Of a stretch of DNA of 64,000 nucleotides, positions 26,601 to 36,681 are shown in pieces. Origin of the DNA: Kosakonia cowanii JCM 10956 = DSM 18146 (GTDB taxonomy: Bacteria; Pseudomonadota; Gammaproteobacteria; Enterobacterales; Enterobacteriaceae); contig NZ_CP019445.1 in the NCBI RefSeq assembly GCF_001975225.1, positions 558,001 to 622,000 on the forward strand, read 5' to 3'. A model generated the notes under the pieces. That model worked only from the letters and a program-made list of their open reading frames with translations. It searched no databases and was not told the DNA's origin. The position numbers and the translations under genes were made by a program. Position 1 is the stretch's first letter, and every line of letters begins with the position of its first letter.

Positions 26601-28139
26601 TTAGCTGAGCTTAAACACCGCAACCGCCTCTTCCAGCAGCTGAGACTGCTCTTTCAGCGAGTAGGCTGCGGCAGAGGCTTCTTCAACCAGCGCGGCGTTC
26701 TGCTGGGTCACGGTATCCATCTGCGCCACCGCGAGGTTGATCTGATCGATCCCACGGCTCTGCTCGCCGGTGGAGAGCGCAATCTCCGACATCAGTTCAG
26801 AAACCTGCTTCACCGAGTTGATAATACGCTGCATGCTCTCGCCTGCGCTGGTAACGCGATCGCTGCCCACCAGCACCTGACGACCGGAGAGTTCAATAAG
26901 CTCTTTGATCTCTTTCGCCGCCACGGAGGAGCGCTGCGCGAGGTTACGCACTTCGGTTGCCACCACGGCAAAACCACGCCCCTGCTCGCCTGCGCGCGCC
27001 GCTTCGACGGCGGCGTTAAGGGCCAGGATGTTGGTCTGGAAAGCAATATCTTCAATGATGCCGATAATGGTGCCGATCTTGCCGGAGCTGGTTTCGATCT
27101 CCTTCATCGACACCACAGCTTCTTCAACAATCGCATTCCCCTCTTGCGCCGCGCTGCGCATATTCCCCGCCAGGCTGTTGGCCTGCTGGGTGTTTTCAGA
27201 GGTGTGCTTCACGGTTGAGGTCAGCTCTTCCATGCTGGCAGCGGTCTGCCCCAGCGAGGCGGCCTGCTCTTCGGTACGCGCCGACAGATCGGTGTTACCT
27301 GCGGCGATCTCTTCTGCGGCGTAAGCCACGCTCTGGCTGGAGTTACGCACCTGAGAGATGATCTGCACCAGCGAGAGACGCATCTGCTCCAGCGCGCTCA
27401 TCATGCCGCCGATCTCATCTTTGGAGCTGGAAACCACCGGCAGATTCAGTTCGCCCGCCGCCATTTTCTGGCAGTGCAGACGCGCGGCATCCAGCGGTGA
27501 CAGCACACGACGACGCAGCAGGATAAAGATGCCCACAATGATCAGCGTAAACAGCAGCGCAAAGACGCCGATGGTCACCATGCTGTTAACGAAGCGGCTC
27601 TGCGCCTCATTGTTCAGCTGCTGGGCATACTTTTCACGGAACGCCAGCAGGTTATCAAGGGTGATCTCAAACTGACGATCTAACTGAGGAATGGTAGTGC
27701 TGACCAGCTGGTTAAAGCGCGCGGTGTCGTTGCTTTTCGCGGCATCCATCAGCGGACGTAAACCGTTATCAACATAGTTCTGCCAGGCACGGCGATATGG
27801 CGTAGCAAGCGCATCTTCACCGGCAACGCGCGGCGCGGCGAGATAGTTATTGAACGCCGACGAGGCTTTTTGCATCACCTCATTGGCGCTCTCAAGGGAG
27901 GCCTGGGTTTTCTGGCTATCGCCCAGCGAGGCGTTAATCATCGCCTCCATCAGGCGTACGCGCAGGGTACGGCTATGGTTAATCGGATCGATGACCGACA
28001 GCACCACGCGGATCTCTTTGTTTACGTTATCCAGCGAGTCGTTACTGCGGGTAAGCGACCAGAGGTTAGACGCGGAGCTGATAAGGAAGATAGAGAGTAA
28101 CAGACCAAAAACGAGCAATGAAAAACGCCTGACTGACAT
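26601..28139 (-). CDS. Methyl-accepting chemotaxis protein
   Basis: Inner-membrane chemoreceptor of 512 residues. The ATG at 28139 follows AAGGGATCACT and gives MSVRRFSLLVFGLLLSIFL, the first membrane helix; the longer frame has no ribosome site. The periplasmic part is a four-helix bundle of about 160 residues. The second membrane segment (GVFALLFTLIIVGIFILL) and a HAMP region follow. The cytoplasmic hairpin contains the highly conserved EDIAFQTNILALNAAVEAAR then GEQGRGFAVVATEVRNLA, which binds CheA/CheW. It ends EEAVAVFKLS without a terminal NWETF-type pentapeptide, so adaptation would depend on CheR/CheB recruited by full-length receptors. Ligand not predictable. Confidence 0.95.
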   Translation of the reverse strand: MSVRRFSLLVFGLLLSIFLISSASNLWSLTRSNDSLDNVNKEIRVVLSVIDPINHSRTLRVRLMEAMINASLGDSQKTQASLESANEVMQKASSAFNNYLAAPRVAGEDALATPYRRAWQNYVDNGLRPLMDAAKSNDTARFNQLVSTTIPQLDRQFEITLDNLLAFREKYAQQLNNEAQSRFVNSMVTIGVFALLFTLIIVGIFILLRRRVLSPLDAARLHCQKMAAGELNLPVVSSSKDEIGGMMSALEQMRLSLVQIISQVRNSSQSVAYAAEEIAAGNTDLSARTEEQAASLGQTAASMEELTSTVKHTSENTQQANSLAGNMRSAAQEGNAIVEEAVVSMKEIETSSGKIGTIIGIIEDIAFQTNILALNAAVEAARAGEQGRGFAVVATEVRNLAQRSSVAAKEIKELIELSGRQVLVGSDRVTSAGESMQRIINSVKQVSELMSEIALSTGEQSRGIDQINLAVAQMDTVTQQNAALVEEASAAAYSLKEQSQLLEEAVAVFKLS

Positions 28140-28328
28140 AGTGATCCCTTGGGTGATAGAGCGACAAAACGATGTGGCACCGCATAAAATGCGAATTGCC
28201 TTAAAAGAGTTATCGACCAAAAGGGGGCGAAATTTAAATTAAATAATCATATTTACACTAAATATGAATCCTCAAAAATTCATTCATAAAACAAATTTGA
28301 ACCCTTCGCGCAAAGAAGATCTCGCATT

Positions 28329-28347
28329 CGTAATAGGATTCATTATC
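28329..28347 (+). promoter_or_regulatory. Fur-like box upstream of iron ABC operon
   Basis: The 19-mer cgtaataggattcattatc matches the Fur consensus at 13 of 19 positions, with the right half (CATTATC) perfect. It lies 61 bp upstream of the binding-protein start, a typical repressor position. It supports the iron role of the downstream genes. Confidence 0.55.
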
Positions 28348-28408
28348 ATTGCGAAACTATTTCGATGATCCCATAAATCACCATAATGTTAATGAAGGAT
28401 AGTGTTGA

Positions 28409-29407
28409 ATGAAGAAGGTTCTCTGCGCGCTGGGGCTGGCGCTTGCCTCATTAAGTTCTGCTTATGCCACCACATATCCCCTCACCCTTGAAAACTGCGG
28501 CTACAAAGAGACCTTCACCAAAGCCCCTGAGCACGTGGTCGCGCTGGGGCAAAACACCGCCGAGATCCTGCTGCTGCTCGGCTTAGAGGATAAAATCGCC
28601 GCCACCGCCTTCTGGCCGACCAAAGTCCTGCCGCAGCTGGCGGAAAAAAATGCGAAGATCAAAACCCTGACGGTAGAGATCCCGACCCTGGAGTCGGTGC
28701 TGGCGCAAACCCCGGATTTCGTAGCCGCGCAATCGCCGCTGCTGCTGGGGCCGGAGAGCAAAGTGGCGAAGCGCGAAGATCTCGCCACCGTCGGCGTTAA
28801 CAGCTATATGTCGCCGGGCATGTGCGCCACTAAAAAAGGCACCGGCGATATGTACGGCAGCCGCCAGAAACTGTGGGACATGACCTATCTCTACCAGGAG
28901 ATCGAAGATTTCGCGAAGATCTTTAACGTTGAAGATCGCGGCCAGGCGCTGGTTGCCGACTTCAAAAAGCGCGAAGCCGATCTGCGTAAAGAGTTTGGTA
29001 AAAACAAAAAAGATCTCTCCTTCGTCTTCTGGTTCTCCAGCTCATCCCCTTCCGCTGACGCCTACGTCGGCGGCAAAAACAGTGCCTCCGGTTTTATCGC
29101 CAATGTGCTCGGCGGCCATAACGCCATCACCACCGAAACCGAGTGGCCGACCGTTGGCTGGGAGAGCATTATCGCAGCTAATCCGGATGTGATCGTCGTC
29201 TCCAGCCTCGACCGCAATCGCTGGGCGCTGGATAACGCCCAGGAGAAGATTAAATTCCTGAAGAGCGATCCCGCCGTCAGCCAGCTTGAGGCGGTGAAAA
29301 AAGGCCACATCGTGGTGATGGATGGCCAGGCGATGAATCCCACCATTCGCACCATTTATGGCGCAGAGCAGGTTGCTGAACAGCTGAGAAAGATGGGGCT
29401 TAATTGA
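28409..29407 (+). CDS. Iron-complex ABC transporter substrate-binding protein
   Basis: A 332-residue periplasmic binding protein of the TroA/BtuF-FepB fold. Signal peptide MKKVLCALGLALASLSSAYA, then TTYPLTLENCGYKETFTKAP and HVVALGQNTAEILLLLGLED, the standard first-lobe motif. Later GWESIIAANPDVIVV and AVKKGHIVVMDGQAM fit the second lobe. Two cysteines (ENCGY, PGMCATKK) could form a disulphide. A Fur-like box precedes it, and permease, ATPase and MFS genes follow without gaps. Start at 28409 follows AATGAAGGATAGTGTTGA. Likely substrate is a ferric siderophore or haem-type complex, but it differs in sequence from the binding protein at 1-832. Confidence 0.9.
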   Translation: MKKVLCALGLALASLSSAYATTYPLTLENCGYKETFTKAPEHVVALGQNTAEILLLLGLEDKIAATAFWPTKVLPQLAEKNAKIKTLTVEIPTLESVLAQTPDFVAAQSPLLLGPESKVAKREDLATVGVNSYMSPGMCATKKGTGDMYGSRQKLWDMTYLYQEIEDFAKIFNVEDRGQALVADFKKREADLRKEFGKNKKDLSFVFWFSSSSPSADAYVGGKNSASGFIANVLGGHNAITTETEWPTVGWESIIAANPDVIVVSSLDRNRWALDNAQEKIKFLKSDPAVSQLEAVKKGHIVVMDGQAMNPTIRTIYGAEQVAEQLRKMGLN

Positions 29408-30441
29408 TGGCAGCGTTGCACCCAACGCGACAAACGTTGTGGTTAAGTAGTGCCGCGCTGCTTGCCGTTGTGCTGCTAGTGGTGGTGATTGCGGTAGGAG
29501 CCAGCGTCGGCGAGCTGGCGATTCCGTTGCCCAGCGTTTTCTATGCGATTGGCAATAAACTTGGGCTGACCGCCGAGCCGCTCAATCGCATCTATGAAAG
29601 CGTGATTTGGGATTTCCGCCTCAGCCGTTCGCTGGTCGCCGCCTGTTGTGGTGCCGGGCTGGCGATTTGCGGCGCGGTGCTGCAAAGCCTGTTGAAAAAC
29701 GCCCTGGCCGAGCCGTATGTGCTCGGCGTCTCGGCGGGCGCATCGACCGGTGCGGTCTCTGTGGTGGTGCTGGGTCTTGGCGCGGGTGCGGTATCGCTCT
29801 CGGCGGGTGCTTTTGCCGGAGCCTTCGCCGCCTTTGCGTTTGTCGCGTTTCTCACCAACGGCGCGCGCGGCGGCAACGAGCGCACCATCTTAGCCGGGGT
29901 TGCCGCTTCGCAACTCTTTAACGCCGTCACGGCGTATACCATCAGTACCTCCGCCAGCGCCCAGCAGGCGCGCGACGTGATGTTCTGGCTGCTGGGCAGC
30001 TTTAGCGGCGTGCGCTGGCCGGAGTTCCAGCTGGTGCTGGTGGTTGTGCTGATTGGTCTGGCGATCTGCCTCTACTACTCGCGGGCGCTGGATGCCTTCA
30101 CCTTCGGCGACGATGCGGCGGCCTCGTTAGGCATCGCCGTGCCGTGGGTGCGTCTCGCGCTGTTTACCACCACGGCGCTCATCACCGCCACGATTGTCAG
30201 CATGGCTGGCTCCATCGGATTTGTCGGGCTGGTGGTGCCGCATATGATGCGCTTCTTCTTTGGGCCGCTGCACCGCAGGCTGCTGGTGGCCTGTGCGCTG
30301 GCGGGCGCGATTTTGATGGTGCTGGCGGATATCGCCTCACGCATGTTGATTGCCCCGCAGAGCCTGCCGGTGGGCGTCGTCACCGCACTGGTCGGCGTGC
30401 CGTTCTTCGCCTTTATTATTTACCGTTCAAGGAATCGCTAA
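29407..30441 (+). CDS. Iron-complex ABC transporter permease, FecCD family
   Basis: A 344-residue inner-membrane permease. The ATG at 29407 overlaps the preceding TGA by 1 bp; a TTG one codon earlier is open but unlikely. FecCD landmarks: RLSRSLVAACCGAGLAICGA, NALAEPYVLGVSAGASTGA, LGIAVPWVRLALF and GFVGLVVPHMMRFFFG. Only one permease gene is present, so a homodimer as in BtuC is expected, unlike the heterodimeric system at the left end of the window. The stop overlaps the ATPase start by 1 bp. Confidence 0.92.
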   Translation: MAALHPTRQTLWLSSAALLAVVLLVVVIAVGASVGELAIPLPSVFYAIGNKLGLTAEPLNRIYESVIWDFRLSRSLVAACCGAGLAICGAVLQSLLKNALAEPYVLGVSAGASTGAVSVVVLGLGAGAVSLSAGAFAGAFAAFAFVAFLTNGARGGNERTILAGVAASQLFNAVTAYTISTSASAQQARDVMFWLLGSFSGVRWPEFQLVLVVVLIGLAICLYYSRALDAFTFGDDAAASLGIAVPWVRLALFTTTALITATIVSMAGSIGFVGLVVPHMMRFFFGPLHRRLLVACALAGAILMVLADIASRMLIAPQSLPVGVVTALVGVPFFAFIIYRSRNR

Positions 30442-31202
30442 TGAGCATCGCCGCTGAAAATATCACCTGGAAGGTGGGTAAAAAAGTGATCGTCAACGAT
30501 GTCTCACTGGCGGTTGCGCGTGGCGAAACGGTGGGCCTGCTGGGGCCGAACGGCTCGGGGAAATCCTCCCTGCTGCGCGTGCTGGCGGGGCTGCGCCGCC
30601 CGCATAAAGGACGTGTATTGCTCGACGGGCAGAACCTTCACCGGCTGCCCAAAAAGCAGCTCGCGCGCCGGGTGGCGTTTGTTGAGCAGCACGGCATGAC
30701 CGATGCCAATATGCGCGTGCGCGACGTGGTGAAACTGGGGCGTATTCCGCATCACTCCCCCTTCTCCAGCTGGAGCACGGAGGATGAGGAGACCATCTCC
30801 GCCGCGCTGGCACGTGTCGACATGCTGGAGAAAAGCCAGCAGGGGTGGCTGACGCTCTCGGGCGGCGAGCGGCAGCGCGTCCACATTGCCCGCGCGCTGG
30901 CGCAGATGCCGTCAGAGATCCTGCTCGACGAGCCAACCAACCACCTCGATATTCACCACCAGCTCCAGTTGATGAAGCTTATCAGCGAGCTACCGGTGAC
31001 CAGCATCGTCGCCATTCACGATCTCAACCATGCGCTGATGTTTTGCGACAGCCTGATTGTGATGCAGCACGGTACTGTGGTGGCGAGCGGTACGCCGCAG
31101 GCGATCCTCACCGAAGATCTGCTGTGGGAGGTGTTTCGCGTGAAGGCGAAAATCACGCCATCGCCCTGCCATGACAAAAACCATATCCACTTCATCGCCT
31201 GA
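30441..31202 (+). CDS. Iron-complex ABC transporter ATP-binding protein
   Basis: A 253-residue ATPase; ATG 30441 overlaps the permease stop (TAATG), and the longer open frame back to 30144 lies inside the permease and is discarded. Motifs: Walker [11 protein letters not shown]-loop in [10 protein letters not shown], signature [15 protein letters not shown], Walker [17 protein letters not shown], switch His in [10 protein letters not shown]-terminus is His-rich ([12 protein letters not shown]). It energises the permease encoded immediately upstream, and the MFS gene follows 15 bp later on the same strand. Confidence 0.92.
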   Translation: MSIAAENITWKVGKKVIVNDVSLAVARGETVGLLGPNGSGKSSLLRVLAGLRRPHKGRVLLDGQNLHRLPKKQLARRVAFVEQHGMTDANMRVRDVVKLGRIPHHSPFSSWSTEDEETISAALARVDMLEKSQQGWLTLSGGERQRVHIARALAQMPSEILLDEPTNHLDIHHQLQLMKLISELPVTSIVAIHDLNHALMFCDSLIVMQHGTVVASGTPQAILTEDLLWEVFRVKAKITPSPCHDKNHIHFIA

Positions 31203-31217
31203 CATCAGGATTTCCGC

Positions 31218-32450
31218 ATGTCTTTTCCCCACCTGCGGCCAGCGAAACAGCTCTGGCCGCCTGTTTTACTCGGTAGCCAGTTTGTTTTTAATATCGGCTT
31301 CTACGCCGTGGTGCCCTTCCTGGCGATCTTTCTGCGCGATGACTTACTGCTCTCCGGCGGGCTGATCGGCCTGGTGCTTGGGCTGCGCACTTTCTCGCAG
31401 CAGGGGATGTTCTTTATCGGCGGCGCGTTATCGGACCGCTTTGGCGCGCGCGTGATTATTCTCTGCGGCTGCATTATCCGCGTCGCGGGCTATCTGATGC
31501 TGGCGTTCGGCCACTCGCTGGGGCCAATTATTGTCGGAGCCTGCCTGACCGGCATTGGCGGTGCGCTCTTCTCCCCCTCGATTGAAGCGCTACTGGCGCG
31601 CGCCGGAGCACAGAGCGAGAGCCGCGGCAAGCGCAGCCGCGCCGAGTGGTTTGCGCTTTTTGCCGTCTGCGGCGAGCTCGGCGCGGTGCTTGGCCCGGTG
31701 GCGGGCGCGCTGATGACCGGCCTCGGCTTTCGCCAGGTGGCGTTAGCAGGTGCTGGCGTGTTTGTTGTGGCGCTGATTGTGCTCTTCTTCTGCCTGCCGC
31801 CCGCGCCGCCAAAACGCCAGACGCTGGCGGTCACGCCGTGGTGGACCACCTTTCGCCAGCCGCGCTTTGTCGCCTTTATCCTCGCCTACAGCTCCTGGTT
31901 ACTGAGCTATAACCAGCTCTACCTGGCGCTGCCGGTTGAGATCCAGCGCGCGGGCGGCAGCGAAAAAGATCTCGGGCCGCTGTTTATGCTGGCCTCGGTG
32001 TTGATTATCACCCTGCAACTGCCCCTCGCCCGCTTAACGCGCCGCATTGGTGCCGCGCGCATGATGCCGGTGGGCTTTTTGCTCATCTCCGCAAGCTTTG
32101 CCAGCGTCGCGCTCTGCGCCGCCAGCACGCCGCCTGCGGGCTGGATGCGGCTGCTGCCCGCCATCAGCTTCGTCTCGTTATTAACCCTCGGACAGATGCT
32201 GCTGGTGCCTGCGGCGAAAGATATGGTGCCGTGGTTTGCCGACGACGCCACGCTCGGCGCGCACTATGGCGCGCTGGCGACGGCGGGCGGTTTTGCCGTG
32301 CTGGCGGGTAACCTGCTGTTTGGCAGCCAGCTCGACCGGGCGTTAACCCCCTCGGTTGAGGCGATCTACCCCTGGTTGCAGTTGGCTATCTTCCCGCTCT
32401 GTAGCGCGGTGGCGTTAATCTTTATCTGCCGCCCGATGCGCAGGGGCTAA
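31218..32450 (+). CDS. MFS transporter (DHA1/MdtH-like), iron-operon associated
   Basis: A 410-residue major facilitator protein with twelve hydrophobic segments. The family loop motif is seen between helices 2 and 3 (GGALSDRFGARVIIL) and the antiporter-type motif later (GELGAVLGPVAGALM). Starts MSFPHLRPAKQLWPP after CAGGATTTCCGC. It lies 15 bp after the Fur-linked ABC genes on the same strand, so a role in siderophore export, or in release of the ligand recycled after iron removal, is plausible; a general drug exporter is the alternative. Its last 36 bp overlap the convergent RND gene if the latter's frame is restored. Confidence 0.85.
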   Translation: MSFPHLRPAKQLWPPVLLGSQFVFNIGFYAVVPFLAIFLRDDLLLSGGLIGLVLGLRTFSQQGMFFIGGALSDRFGARVIILCGCIIRVAGYLMLAFGHSLGPIIVGACLTGIGGALFSPSIEALLARAGAQSESRGKRSRAEWFALFAVCGELGAVLGPVAGALMTGLGFRQVALAGAGVFVVALIVLFFCLPPAPPKRQTLAVTPWWTTFRQPRFVAFILAYSSWLLSYNQLYLALPVEIQRAGGSEKDLGPLFMLASVLIITLQLPLARLTRRIGAARMMPVGFLLISASFASVALCAASTPPAGWMRLLPAISFVSLLTLGQMLLVPAAKDMVPWFADDATLGAHYGALATAGGFAVLAGNLLFGSQLDRALTPSVEAIYPWLQLAIFPLCSAVALIFICRPMRRG

Positions 32451-35400
32451 GCGGGCGCTCAGTTGCAGCACCAGGCTGAACGCGGCGGGTAGCACCGTCA
32501 GCGTCACCAGCGTTGCCACCAGCAGCCCACCGATAATGGCGTAGGCCATCGGCCCCAGAACACCTGATGGGAGATGGGGATCATGCCGAGGATCGCCGCA
32601 CAGGCGGTCAGCATAATCGGCCGCGCGCGGTGCTCCGACGCGGCGATAATCGCCTCATCAGGTTGCATCCCTAGTTGCAGATTGCTGTCCACTTCACTAA
32701 TCAGGATCACCGCGTTGCGGATGATCATCCCCGCCAGCGCAATCACCCCCAGCAGCGCGACAAACCCCATTGGCGTGCCGGTCGGCAGCATCGCCAGCAC
32801 AATCCCCGGCAGGCCAAACGGTGCCATGGTGATGGCCAGCAGCATGCGCGAGAAGCGCTGAAGCTGAACCATCAACAGCAGCAGCATAATGATCAGCGTC
32901 AACGGCAGCACGGCATACACCGAGCCGTTGCCCTTATCCGACTCGGCAACGGTGCCGCCCTCCTCAATGCGATACCCGGCAGGCAACTGGACGCGCAGCT
33001 TATCCACCGTCGGGCGCAGACCGCATGATACCGCTTCCGCGCGCAGGCCCGGCGCGAGATCCGTCTGCACAGTGATAAAGGGCAGCCGCTGATGACGCCA
33101 GATCACCGGGTCGTCCAGCCCCCACTCCGGCGTCGCCACTTCGCTCAGCGGAATTTTTGTGCCGTTAGACGTCGGCAACATCAATGTGCCGAGCGTACCG
33201 ATATCGAGCCGCTCGCGATCGTTACCGCGCAGCACCACGTCCACCAGCCGATCGTTATCCCGCACCGTGGTCAGCGTCGCGCCGGACCAGACGGTATCAA
33301 GCATCCGGGCAATGCTTTCCGAGGAGACGCCCGCCGCGCGCGCGGCGGTCTGATTAACCTGTAAGCGGATCATCCGCTCCGGCTCCCCGGCGGTCAGGTT
33401 CACTTCCCGCGTCAGCGGCGAGCCGCCAATCTGTGCCGCCAGCTGATGCGCCAGCGTCTGCACTTTTGCATAATCCGGCCCGCTCACGCGGTAGCGTACC
33501 GGCCAGCCCACCGGCGGCCCCAGTTCCAGCGGCGACACGCGAGAGGTAATCGCGCTGAACTGGCTTGCCAGCAGCGTCTCCAGCTGTTGGCGCAGCCGGT
33601 CACGGGCGGCGAGATCTTTTGCCACCACCACCAGTTGCGCGGTGTTCTCGTTGTCCTGCAAAACCTCCATCGGCAGATAAAAACGTACCGCGCCGGATCC
33701 GACGTAGCTGCTGTAGCGATCGAGATTGTCATTACCGGCCAGCGCCCGCTCCAGGCGCTGCACCTGCTTTTGCGTCTCGGTCTGCGAGGCGTTAGCGGGC
33801 AGCGAGAGCGTCACCAGCAGCTCCGGGCGATCGGAGGCGGGGAAAAACTCCCCCTGCAAATAGGTGGTGCCGACCAGCGACAACCCCAGCGCCAGCAGCG
33901 CGAGTGCCAGCGTGGTCAGCCGCCAGCGCAGCGCGAGGCGCAGCAGCGCCTGATAACCGCGTTTCAGCCTGCCGACGCGATCGCCGTGCTTATCGATGCG
34001 CGCGGGCAGCAGCCAGGTGCCGGTGAGCGGGGAGAAGAGGATCGCCACCACCCACGAGCAGAGCAGCGCGATCAGCACCACGGCAAACAGCGAGTAGCAG
34101 TACTCCCCGGCGCTGGAGGCGGCGAAGCCGACGGGAATAAACCCGGCGATCATCACCAGCGTGCCGGTGAGCATCGGAAAGGCGGTGGTTTTGAAGGCAT
34201 AGGTGGCGGCCTGCCTGCGCGACTCCCCCGCTTCCAGGCGCGCGACCATGGTTTCAACGGTGATCATCGCGTCATCCACCAGCAGACCGAGCGCGATAAT
34301 CAGCGCGCCGAGGGAGATGCGTTGCAGGCCGATCCCCGCGAGCATCATCCCGGCGAAGGTCATCGCCAGCACCAGCGGAATGGCGGCAGCCACCACCAGG
34401 CCCGCGCGCAGGCCCAGCGAGACAAAGGAGACGGCGAGCACAATCACCACCGCCTCTACCAGCACGCGGACAAAACCGCTTACCGCCCCGCTCACCACCT
34501 GTGACTGATCGGCCACTTTTACCATCTCAATGCCGTGCGGCAGTTGGGCCTGGATCTGCGCCATGCGCTCATCCAGCGCCTTGCCAAAGTGCAGCATATT
34601 CCCGGTCGAAGCCATCGAGATCGCCAGCCCGAGCGCCGGTTGCCCGTTGACGCGAAACTGCGGCGCGGGTGGCTCTGCGGCCTGGCGGGTGACGGTGGCG
34701 ATATCGGTGAGCGGAATATAGCGATCGTTGATATGCAGCGTCACCGCCCGCAGGCTCGCTTCGCTGCTTAACGCACCGCTGACGCGCAGCGCCACGTTAT
34801 CCTCGCCGGTGCGGATCGTACCGGCGGGCGCGATGGCGTTTTGCGCCTTCAGCGCCGTGCTGATCTGCTCAATATCCAGCCCCATTCCCGCCAGTTGACG
34901 CGGGGAGAAGGCGATAACAATCTGCTCCTGCTGCTCGCCGATCAGGCTTATTTTGCCGATATCGTGCAGCGACATTAGGCTGCGGCGGATGGTCTCCAGC
35001 CGATCGCGCAATTCACGCGGCGAGTAACCGTCGGCGGTAAAGCCATAGATAGTGCCGAAGGTGTCATCAAACTCATCGTTGACCTGCGGCCCCTGCGCGC
35101 CCTGCGGCAGATCGGCGGCGCTGTCCTGCATCTTTTTCCGCACCTGGTACCAGATGCCGGGCACCGCTTTTGGCGGCGTGTCATCACGCAGGTTGACGTT
35201 GATAATTGTGCTGCCAGCGCGGGTTTCGCTCTCAATAAAATCGAGATGCGGAATCTCCTGTAACTTCTTCTCCAGCACGTCGGTGACCAGCTGCGTTGTC
35301 TCTTCGACGCTGGCACCCGGCCACTGAGCGGTGACGACCGCCGTTTTGATGGTGAACGCCGGATCTTCATTACGCGGCAGCTGCTGATAGCAGAGCACGC

Positions 35401-35488
35401 CCATCACTATCACCAGCAGCATAAAAAAGGTGACCAGCTGCTGATGTTCCAGCGCCCAGGCCGAGAGGTTAAAGCGCGAGCGTTTCAT
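32415..35488 (-). pseudogene. RND (AcrB-type) efflux permease with C-terminal frameshift
   Basis: Inner-membrane proton-drug antiporter of the HAE/AcrB family, about 1020 residues when intact. N-terminus MKRSRFNLSAWALEHQQLVT leads into the first helix; RNEDPAF, LGLLVDDAMITVE and GLPGIVLAMLPTG with a PMGFVALLGVIALAGM helix are typical. As written, the frame goes wrong after ISHQVFWG and stops at 32504. Adding one base to the four-C run at 32553-32556 restores PMAYAIIGGLLVATLVTLTV and a normal end (RAADKD, stop at 32415). Either a real one-base deletion or a sequencing error. Co-operonic with the adaptor (ATGA overlap) and downstream of a two-component system. If real, the last helix is lost and the pump is probably dead. 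Confidence 0.85.
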
Positions 35489-36603
35489 GGCTGCAACTCC
35501 CCGGCGATCACCTGCTCACCGGCGCGCAATTTGCTGACGCCCGCAGTAATTACCCTGTCGCCGGGGCGCAGACCGGAACGGATAAACGCCGATGAGGCGC
35601 TATAGCCGCCCAGCGTCACCATGCGCGGCTGCGCCCGGTTTTTATCATCAATCACAAACAGCGCCGGTTGTTGACCAAGGCGGCTTAACGCTGAGGCGGG
35701 CACCGCAAAGCCTGCAGATGCTGATTCCGGCAGCGCAATGGTGGCGCTGGCACCGAGCGCCATCGCCGTGGGCGGGTTTGCCAGCGCCAGCCGCACCTGC
35801 CAGGTGCGCGTCTGCGGATCGGCCTGCGGGCTGATATCGCGCAGGCTGCCGCTCGCCTTCACTGACGGATCCGCCAGCAGCGCAACTGTGAAAGTTGCGT
35901 TTGATGCCAGCTGGCGCGGGTCGGCAACGGCAAACACCACGTCGCGCGCCTCGCTGGTAGCGAGGGTAAAGACCGCCTGCCCGGCGCTGACCACCTGCCC
36001 GGCAGAGGCGTTAACGCGTGTGATAATGCCGTCTGCCGGGGCGACCAGCTGCGTCCAGCTCAGATTCTGCTCGGCATTGCGTAATGCCGCAGTGCTGCTT
36101 TTCAGTTTTGATGATGCCGACTGCCAGTCGGCGCGGGCGCTGTCGAGTTGCGTGCGGGCAATCGCGCCGGAGGGCATTAATGCCTGCATCCGTTTCAGAT
36201 TCAGCGCCGCCACCTGCTCAGCCGCGCGGGCGCTCTCCACATCGGCGCGGGCGCTGGCGAGCTGGTTTTTACCGGTTTCGCTCTCAAGGGAGGCCAGCAC
36301 CTGCCCGGCATGCACCCGCGCGCCAATATCCACCTCACGGGAAATCATGCGGCCATCCAGGCGGAAGGCCAGCGTTGTCTCATCATGAGCACGGATCTCG
36401 CCGGTGCGCACCGTTTGCGGGTTTGCCGCACTGTTAGCGACGACCAGGTAACGCACCGGACGCGGCGGTGCCGGTTTTTCGGTTTTTTTCTCGCCACAGC
36501 CGGTCGCGGCCAGCGCCAGCAATAGCAGCAGAGGAAGCCCGCGCACAGCGTGTAAAAGCCTGTGCGCTAGCGGGCGTGCGTAAGGGATAAACTGTTCTGA
36601 CAT
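35485..36603 (-). CDS. RND efflux periplasmic adaptor (membrane fusion protein), lipoprotein
   Basis: A 372-residue periplasmic adaptor linking the RND permease to an outer-membrane channel. The N-terminal LLLLLALAATGC is a lipobox, so it is lipid-anchored. Next come TVRTGEIRAHDETTLAFRLDGR (first barrel/lipoyl half), a helical hairpin (about 105-185; SARADVESARAAEQVAALNL and following), then LVAPADGIITRVNASAGQVV (second lipoyl half) and the C-terminal LRPGDRVITAGVSKLRAGEQV. Starts at 36603 and overlaps the permease start by 4 bp. No outer-membrane factor gene is nearby, so TolC would be the likely channel. Expression is probably controlled by the adjacent two-component genes. Confidence 0.9.
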   Translation of the reverse strand: MSEQFIPYARPLAHRLLHAVRGLPLLLLLALAATGCGEKKTEKPAPPRPVRYLVVANSAANPQTVRTGEIRAHDETTLAFRLDGRMISREVDIGARVHAGQVLASLESETGKNQLASARADVESARAAEQVAALNLKRMQALMPSGAIARTQLDSARADWQSASSKLKSSTAALRNAEQNLSWTQLVAPADGIITRVNASAGQVVSAGQAVFTLATSEARDVVFAVADPRQLASNATFTVALLADPSVKASGSLRDISPQADPQTRTWQVRLALANPPTAMALGASATIALPESASAGFAVPASALSRLGQQPALFVIDDKNRAQPRMVTLGGYSASSAFIRSGLRPGDRVITAGVSKLRAGEQVIAGELQP

Positions 36604-36681
36604 AGCGCCACTCCGGATCGGTAATGGCGCTATTACAGGCGTGACGCGTCGAGATTCAGCCCACGTTTCGTCAAGGTTTTA

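Noticed and set aside
33446..34504. A 352-codon rightward frame inside the RND permease gene
   Set aside because: Arg/Gln/His-rich product typical of an antisense frame in GC-rich DNA; the leftward frame encodes a clear AcrB-type permease.
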